10,036 nucleotides of DNA, from the NCBI GenBank assembly GCA_021797415.1, contig JAJZZT010000104.1, positions 1 through 10,036 of the forward strand, in the 5' to 3' direction. The DNA comes from Bacillota bacterium (GTDB lineage: Bacteria > Bacillota > Bacilli > Alicyclobacillales > SLC66). The notes under the pieces are model-generated. The model was not told where the DNA came from and did not search any database. It worked only from the letters and a program-made list of their open reading frames with translations. The position numbers were made by a program, and so were the translations under genes. This document shows, piece after piece, positions 6,132 to 10,036 of this stretch (position 1 is its first letter; each line of letters begins with the position of its first letter).

Positions 6132-7001
6132 ATGGCTGAGACCGCTACTTCCCGTCAATCGTCGGGAACACAGGTGATTCCTCCCCTGATTCTCGGCGTC
6201 AAGCGATCCACATGGCGAATGCATGACCCCGCGGCGGAAGACGCTGATGCCGAGTTCGAGGTGGTCAAAAAAAAGGTGCTGGTGCGTGATCGGTACACCT
6301 GTCGTTACTGTCAGATGCGCACCTTGAAAGAGGAAGACCAGAATAAAAACGGTACGTTTTATAAAGGCCGTTTTGCGGGTTACTTCGAAGTGCATCACGT
6401 CGATGACGACCATCATCACAACCATCCGGACAACTTGTTGACCGTTTGTCCATTTTGTCATTCGGTGTTCCATTGCGGCAACGCCGGACACCGGGAAGCG
6501 GGATCCATCATCTGGGCGCCCTGGATTCGTCAGGAGGACTTGAACATCACGGTGCATGTGTTGTTCATCCTGATGACTTTCGAGCATCCGAGCGAGGCGG
6601 AGACCAAAAAAGCGGAAGAGTCACAGACTCAAGATACTTTGAAGTTCTGTTCTGAAACGGGCAGGGTCGCGCGGCAACGATATGAAGTTTTGCAGTCCTT
6701 CGGCGATGCGGCGGAAAAACATCTGGGCGCGGGGATGAGCAACGCCGCCGTGATGGGCGAATCCTTGATGGCATTGGCCAAGCGGGACGACCGGGCTTAC
6801 CAGCGCCGTGCGGTGTTTCTCGGCGGGGCGCGGTTCCTTCCGGATTTCTCCTATTATCTGAAGCCTGCCGGGTATTGGTCGCAGGCCAACAACTTCAAGC
6901 AGCACATGGTGCATGCCGATAAGTTGAAGAGCCACTACGACCGGTTTGAAAAAATTTCGCAACGAATACTGTGCCCAGACTTTATGCGGAAGTCCGCCTG
7001 A
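6132..7001 (+). CDS. dotN: DotN/IcmJ-family zinc protein with HNH-like motif
   Basis: In Legionella IcmJ/DotN is a cytoplasmic part of the type IV coupling complex with DotL, and its zinc fold resembles HNH nucleases. This 289-residue product shows that signature clearly. YTCRYC gives C57 and C60, FEVHHVDDD gives H88 and H89, HHHNHPDNLLTVCPFCH gives N97/N101, C106, C109 and H110, and VFHCG adds H114 and C115. Two CxxC pairs would hold a structural zinc, and the HH...N...H arrangement is like an active HNH site. It is longer than Legionella DotN (about 208 residues as I recall) because of a C-terminal region (about 180-289) I do not recognise. Position after dotP matches icmD-icmJ. Start ATG 6132 lies 6 bases after the dotP stop. 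A free-standing HNH endonuclease is the alternative, but gene order argues for DotN. Confidence 0.82.
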   Translation: MAETATSRQSSGTQVIPPLILGVKRSTWRMHDPAAEDADAEFEVVKKKVLVRDRYTCRYCQMRTLKEEDQNKNGTFYKGRFAGYFEVHHVDDDHHHNHPDNLLTVCPFCHSVFHCGNAGHREAGSIIWAPWIRQEDLNITVHVLFILMTFEHPSEAETKKAEESQTQDTLKFCSETGRVARQRYEVLQSFGDAAEKHLGAGMSNAAVMGESLMALAKRDDRAYQRRAVFLGGARFLPDFSYYLKPAGYWSQANNFKQHMVHADKLKSHYDRFEKISQRILCPDFMRKSA

Positions 7002-8518
7002 TGGAAGCGCACGTCCGCTGTGGTGCCTGTTTTTTCGATGACCCAGCCACTCACGATTCCGGGTGGGCGCTCCCGTCTTTGAAAGAGGATATTTTTCGTT
7101 TCGGCAATACGGCGGATCTTTCGTCGGACGTGGCGTGGTGGACCAACCTTTCTTACGAGGCAGTCAGCATCTCCGGTTTGCAAGGCGCGCGCTTTCGCAG
7201 GGAGAGTTATTTTTCACATCCGATGCGGCGGTTCTGGAACGAGTTGGGAATCGATGAATCCGACAAGGAAGGCTTGCGGGCGAACCCCAGAAGCGTATGG
7301 GATGGCCGCTTCGACAACGGGGACTTTTTGCGTTTGGGGGTGAGCACATGGCTGTTTGAGCAGATACTCGCCATCATGGACGATTTTCTGCCCATGGCGG
7401 CACCACCGCTCAACGATCTCGCGTATGGTTTGCGCGAACGGATACTTCCGGACGTGCGCAGGTTTTTCCCCGATGGCCCGCCGCCAGATTATTTCCTTTC
7501 CGCGCTGGAAGCCGCGGACAACGCCTATCAACCTACAGCCATCAACAGCTATGACCGGGCGAGGGCGGGGAAGGGCGACGGGCTGTTGCCCGGCCATTTC
7601 CGTGTACCCGTGGATCGGGTGGCGCACGCGCAACAGTTGTTCCGGGTGCCGTTTCCGATTGGCGGTTGGCGGAACGTGGGCGACATGTCCATTTTGAGCC
7701 GCCGCGGCCCGGAGCGCGTCTTGGATTGGCTGGACCAGAATCCGGGGTCGATGGTTCGCGCGACCATGAAGCGCTGCGACCCCAGGATGGAGTCCATGAT
7801 CAATTACGGGGCGAACATCCAGAAAAACGCGCGTTCCGGTCACTGGCTGACCTCTCTGGAATTGGCGGCGCTGATGCCATGGTGTGAGTTCATTTTGCAT
7901 GAAGGCGTGGTGGGCGAGCGGCTGTGTTCGATCCGGGAGATTCTGGAGGGCGCGATGCCACGGCTTGCAGCACCCAAAAGCGGATTTGGTTCGGCGGCGG
8001 TTTACGCTCCCGGATATTGTCCGGCGCTGGATTCGGAAACCGTGCGCATGCGGTCGGTTTCCTATCCATATCAGATATTCATGGACGTGCTCTGGCGGGC
8101 GGCCATCGGTACCATTCCCAAGGCCCCGCGTTCGGTGCGCAACCCGGCCAGCGCTTTTGTGCGCGCTGCCGACCGGATGCTGCTTTTCGAGGTAGCGGCA
8201 CAACTGCACAGCGCCTCCATCGGTGTTTCCGGGTACGGGTCTGGTGGCGTGCTGATCAGTCCGCCGGAGGGCATGGCGATTCAGGAGTGGGTGCCGATTC
8301 TTCTGGCGCAGGGCCTGTTGCCGCCCTTTCTCCCGCACGGGCTACTTTCCGAAGAGTGGGTCATGAACGAGGTGGAGAACGCCTATAACCCTGACCGCAC
8401 TTCCGAGAACGTGCAAATGTTGCAGATGGCTTTTCTTTTAGGGGGGTTGGACATGGTGGTGCGTTTTTCTGACGAGTTTTCCTTGTATCGCCCAGATGTC
8501 GGCGTGGGTGCGGCATGA
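7001..8518 (+). CDS. Unrecognised 505-residue protein in the dot/icm operon
   Basis: I do not recognise this protein. From ATG 7001 it has 505 residues, looks soluble (no convincing membrane segment or signal peptide) and has no Walker A motif. A CGAC pair lies near the N-terminus (C7, C10), with scattered later cysteines (KRCDP, PWCEF, RLCSI, GYCPA). Tryptophan, proline and aromatic residues are common, as in a folded globular protein. A GTG at 6971 would extend it by 10 residues but lacks a ribosome binding site, whereas ATG 7001 overlaps the dotN stop (TGATG). The 3' end overlaps dotI by four bases (ATGA). Coupling on both sides, and codon use like its neighbours, suggest it is an integral partner of this system. 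A cytoplasmic role alongside DotN in the coupling complex is plausible inference. Confidence 0.85.
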   Translation: MEAHVRCGACFFDDPATHDSGWALPSLKEDIFRFGNTADLSSDVAWWTNLSYEAVSISGLQGARFRRESYFSHPMRRFWNELGIDESDKEGLRANPRSVWDGRFDNGDFLRLGVSTWLFEQILAIMDDFLPMAAPPLNDLAYGLRERILPDVRRFFPDGPPPDYFLSALEAADNAYQPTAINSYDRARAGKGDGLLPGHFRVPVDRVAHAQQLFRVPFPIGGWRNVGDMSILSRRGPERVLDWLDQNPGSMVRATMKRCDPRMESMINYGANIQKNARSGHWLTSLELAALMPWCEFILHEGVVGERLCSIREILEGAMPRLAAPKSGFGSAAVYAPGYCPALDSETVRMRSVSYPYQIFMDVLWRAAIGTIPKAPRSVRNPASAFVRAADRMLLFEVAAQLHSASIGVSGYGSGGVLISPPEGMAIQEWVPILLAQGLLPPFLPHGLLSEEWVMNEVENAYNPDRTSENVQMLQMAFLLGGLDMVVRFSDEFSLYRPDVGVGAA

Positions 8519-9195
8519 GCGAATCCAGTCCATCTTCCGCAAAGCCGGCTGCTTCACCGGCGAAAAAAGGGGCGGTTCCCGAAAACGGCGTTTACCTGGT
8601 CGAGGAGTCCCGCGCGTTTTATCGGGACAGCTATCAGTGGATTGTCCGCATCGCGGTCATCGAGGCGGTGGTCATCGCGGGGCTGTTGATCCCCAACGTC
8701 ATCGACCTGCTGGTACACAGCAAGCCCGTGGTTATCGCGGTCAACCCTTCGATGCAGGTGGAACCCGTGGTTCCGCTCTCCGAACCCATGGTCAGCAATG
8801 CCGGTGCCGCGGCGTGGGCCAGCCGTGCCGTGGAAAAAACCTTGTCCCTGTCCTTCACGGCATGGAAGCCGGAATTGAGCAATGCGGCGAAATACTACAC
8901 AAAGGATGCGTTCAGCCAACTGATCATCGGGCTGAAAGGGAGCGGGATCATTCAGAAAATCGCCGACCAGCGAATGAACTCGGTATTGCAGCCGGTGTCC
9001 GCCGCCTACGTCCAACAGTCCGGGCAGATAAACGGCATTCCGGTGTGGATGGTCCAGGGAAAGATGATTCTGACTTATGAAGGAACATCAGGGAATGTCA
9101 GCACGCAAAACATCAAGGCCACGATCATCGTGCAGCGGGCCGATATGCTGAAACACCCGTCCGGACTGATTATTCGCAATATTTCTCTGCAGTGA
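8515..9195 (+). CDS. dotI: Type IVB inner-membrane protein DotI/IcmL (TraM-like)
   Basis: The 226-residue protein fits the IcmL/DotI family: a short cytoplasmic N-terminus (1-43), one membrane segment (about 44-67, IVRIAVIEAVVIAGLLIP), and a periplasmic NTF2-like/VirB8-like domain (about 100-226). Within it AAAWASRAVEKTLSLSFTAW (98-117), a YYTKDAF segment (127-133) and VWMVQGKMILTYEG (177-190) are typical of DotI/TraM. DotI is the VirB8-like inner-membrane scaffold; Legionella pairs it with the shorter paralogue DotJ/IcmM, not seen here. In Legionella and R64 the gene lies immediately upstream of icmK/traN; here it lies between the 505-residue gene and dotO. Its ATG overlaps the preceding stop (ATGA), implying coupled translation. 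Confidence 0.87.
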   Translation: MSESSPSSAKPAASPAKKGAVPENGVYLVEESRAFYRDSYQWIVRIAVIEAVVIAGLLIPNVIDLLVHSKPVVIAVNPSMQVEPVVPLSEPMVSNAGAAAWASRAVEKTLSLSFTAWKPELSNAAKYYTKDAFSQLIIGLKGSGIIQKIADQRMNSVLQPVSAAYVQQSGQINGIPVWMVQGKMILTYEGTSGNVSTQNIKATIIVQRADMLKHPSGLIIRNISLQ

Positions 9196-9210
9196 AGCCG
9201 AGGTAATTCC

Positions 9211-10036
9211 ATGCCGTTGATGAATCTGGTGGACGAGCTTTTCCGGGGAATCGAGTCGGTTACGCACAGTGGTGACATGCGGTTCATGACGGATCTGGAA
9301 ACGGTCGATGATGACCGGACGTTCGTGTTGAACGATGGGTCTTTGATGAGCATGGTGCGCGTCAAAGGCAGCATGAGCCTGGTTGGTGTCGCGGAGTATG
9401 ACAACATCAACAAAGGTGTTCATTCCGTCATGAAGAACAGCCTGGCGACGGTAGGGCACTCCGTCATCGTGTATTTTCATCGGAACCCGCACGACACGAG
9501 CGATGTGGAAAAAGTGTTCGACGGTATGAAGGGCACGCTGAAATCTTTTGGCATGAGTTCCGCCGACGACGTGATGGATGACTGGCAAAAGGCCGTGTCC
9601 CGCTATGTTTCTAAAGAAGGCATTTACGTCGCGCTGATTACCCGCCTGTCTTCGTTGCCGCCTTCGATGCGCAGGCAGCAGAAGACGCGGGTACAGAAAC
9701 AGGCGTTGACGGTGCTGCCGTTCATGCACCATGACGGACAGCGGTTCAACCGCATCGCCACAGACCTTCGAGACGGCCACCGATCTTTTGTGGACACGTT
9801 CATCGGCGAACTCAAAAAGCCTTCCGTGCGCGTTCTGGCCGAAGTGATGCCAGTACGCGAAGCTATTTTTGCGATGCGGTCAGCGCTGTCTCCCACGGGG
9901 CCGACGTACAAACCCATTTTGCCCGGTGATCGGATACCCTTGCGGGTGAAGGACGACGTGCGCAACCGGCATGGCGCGCCGGACCAGGCGGAACTGTACT
10001 ACCCGTCGCTGGCGAGGCAGATCATCAAGGATGACG
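9211..10036 (+). CDS. dotO: Type IVB ATPase DotO/IcmB (TraU-like), 5' part only
   Basis: The reading frame runs from ATG 9211 off the right edge without a stop, giving the first 275 residues of what should be a protein of about 1000. The opening segment with FVLNDGSLMSMVRVKGSMSLVG (about 38-59), followed by an HSVIVYFHRNPHDT stretch (about 83-96) and RLSSLPPSMRRQQKT, matches the N-terminal domain of DotO/IcmB/TraU. These are VirB4-class ATPases that energise substrate transfer from the cytoplasmic face. The Walker A and B motifs lie in the C-terminal half beyond this window, so the ATPase part is not seen. GAGG (9200-9203) is 7 bases upstream of the ATG. The next gene after icmJ in Legionella is icmB, consistent with this call. 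Confidence 0.88.
   Translation, partial: MPLMNLVDELFRGIESVTHSGDMRFMTDLETVDDDRTFVLNDGSLMSMVRVKGSMSLVGVAEYDNINKGVHSVMKNSLATVGHSVIVYFHRNPHDTSDVEKVFDGMKGTLKSFGMSSADDVMDDWQKAVSRYVSKEGIYVALITRLSSLPPSMRRQQKTRVQKQALTVLPFMHHDGQRFNRIATDLRDGHRSFVDTFIGELKKPSVRVLAEVMPVREAIFAMRSALSPTGPTYKPILPGDRIPLRVKDDVRNRHGAPDQAELYYPSLARQIIKDD

Noticed and set aside
7214..8338. 374-residue open frame on the - strand opposite the 505-residue gene
   Set aside because: The + strand frame is longer, is coupled to both neighbours, and has a more protein-like composition; the antisense translation is rich in Arg, His and Pro.

Overview
The window is GC-rich proteobacterial DNA (gamma/Acidithiobacillia- or beta-like by overall look; not assigned further). 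It carries most of the core of a type IVB (Dot/Icm, IncI/R64 Tra-like) secretion or conjugation system, all on the + strand. The left end is non-coding and repetitive. I see no transposase, tRNA, rRNA or CRISPR array. No effector-like gene is visible, so I read the system as the transfer apparatus of a conjugative plasmid or integrative element rather than a virulence system; this is inference.

Layout. Positions 1-869 hold no convincing gene. They contain two nearly identical 251-bp direct repeats (46-296 and 304-554) with smaller nested repeats, then an AT-rich stretch (about 630-702), a long imperfect inverted repeat (703-747) and a short perfect palindrome (788-799). A small gene at 870-1169 follows a strong ribosome binding site and belongs to the Csx16 (VVA1548) family, otherwise known from type III CRISPR loci. 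No other cas gene or array is visible.

From 1249 to the right edge runs a tightly packed operon: dotH/icmK (traN-like), dotG/icmE (traO-like), dotF/icmG (traP-like), dotE/icmC (traQ-like), dotP/icmD (traR-like), dotN/icmJ, an unrecognised 505-residue protein, dotI/icmL (traM-like), and the 5' part of dotO/icmB (traU-like), cut by the window edge. The order K-E-G-C-D-J-(new gene)-L-B follows the Legionella icm order, except that icmL has moved from in front of icmK to just before icmB and the 505-residue gene sits between J and L.

How they work together. DotH, DotG and DotF form the envelope-spanning core and its inner-membrane adaptor. DotE, DotP and DotI are small inner-membrane parts. DotO is the VirB4-class ATPase. 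DotN is a zinc protein of the coupling complex. Overlapping stop/start codons join dotF-dotE, dotN-505aa and 505aa-dotI, suggesting coupled translation. The points most worth following are the solitary Csx16, which could protect the element from type III CRISPR immunity, and the unknown protein embedded between DotN and DotI.
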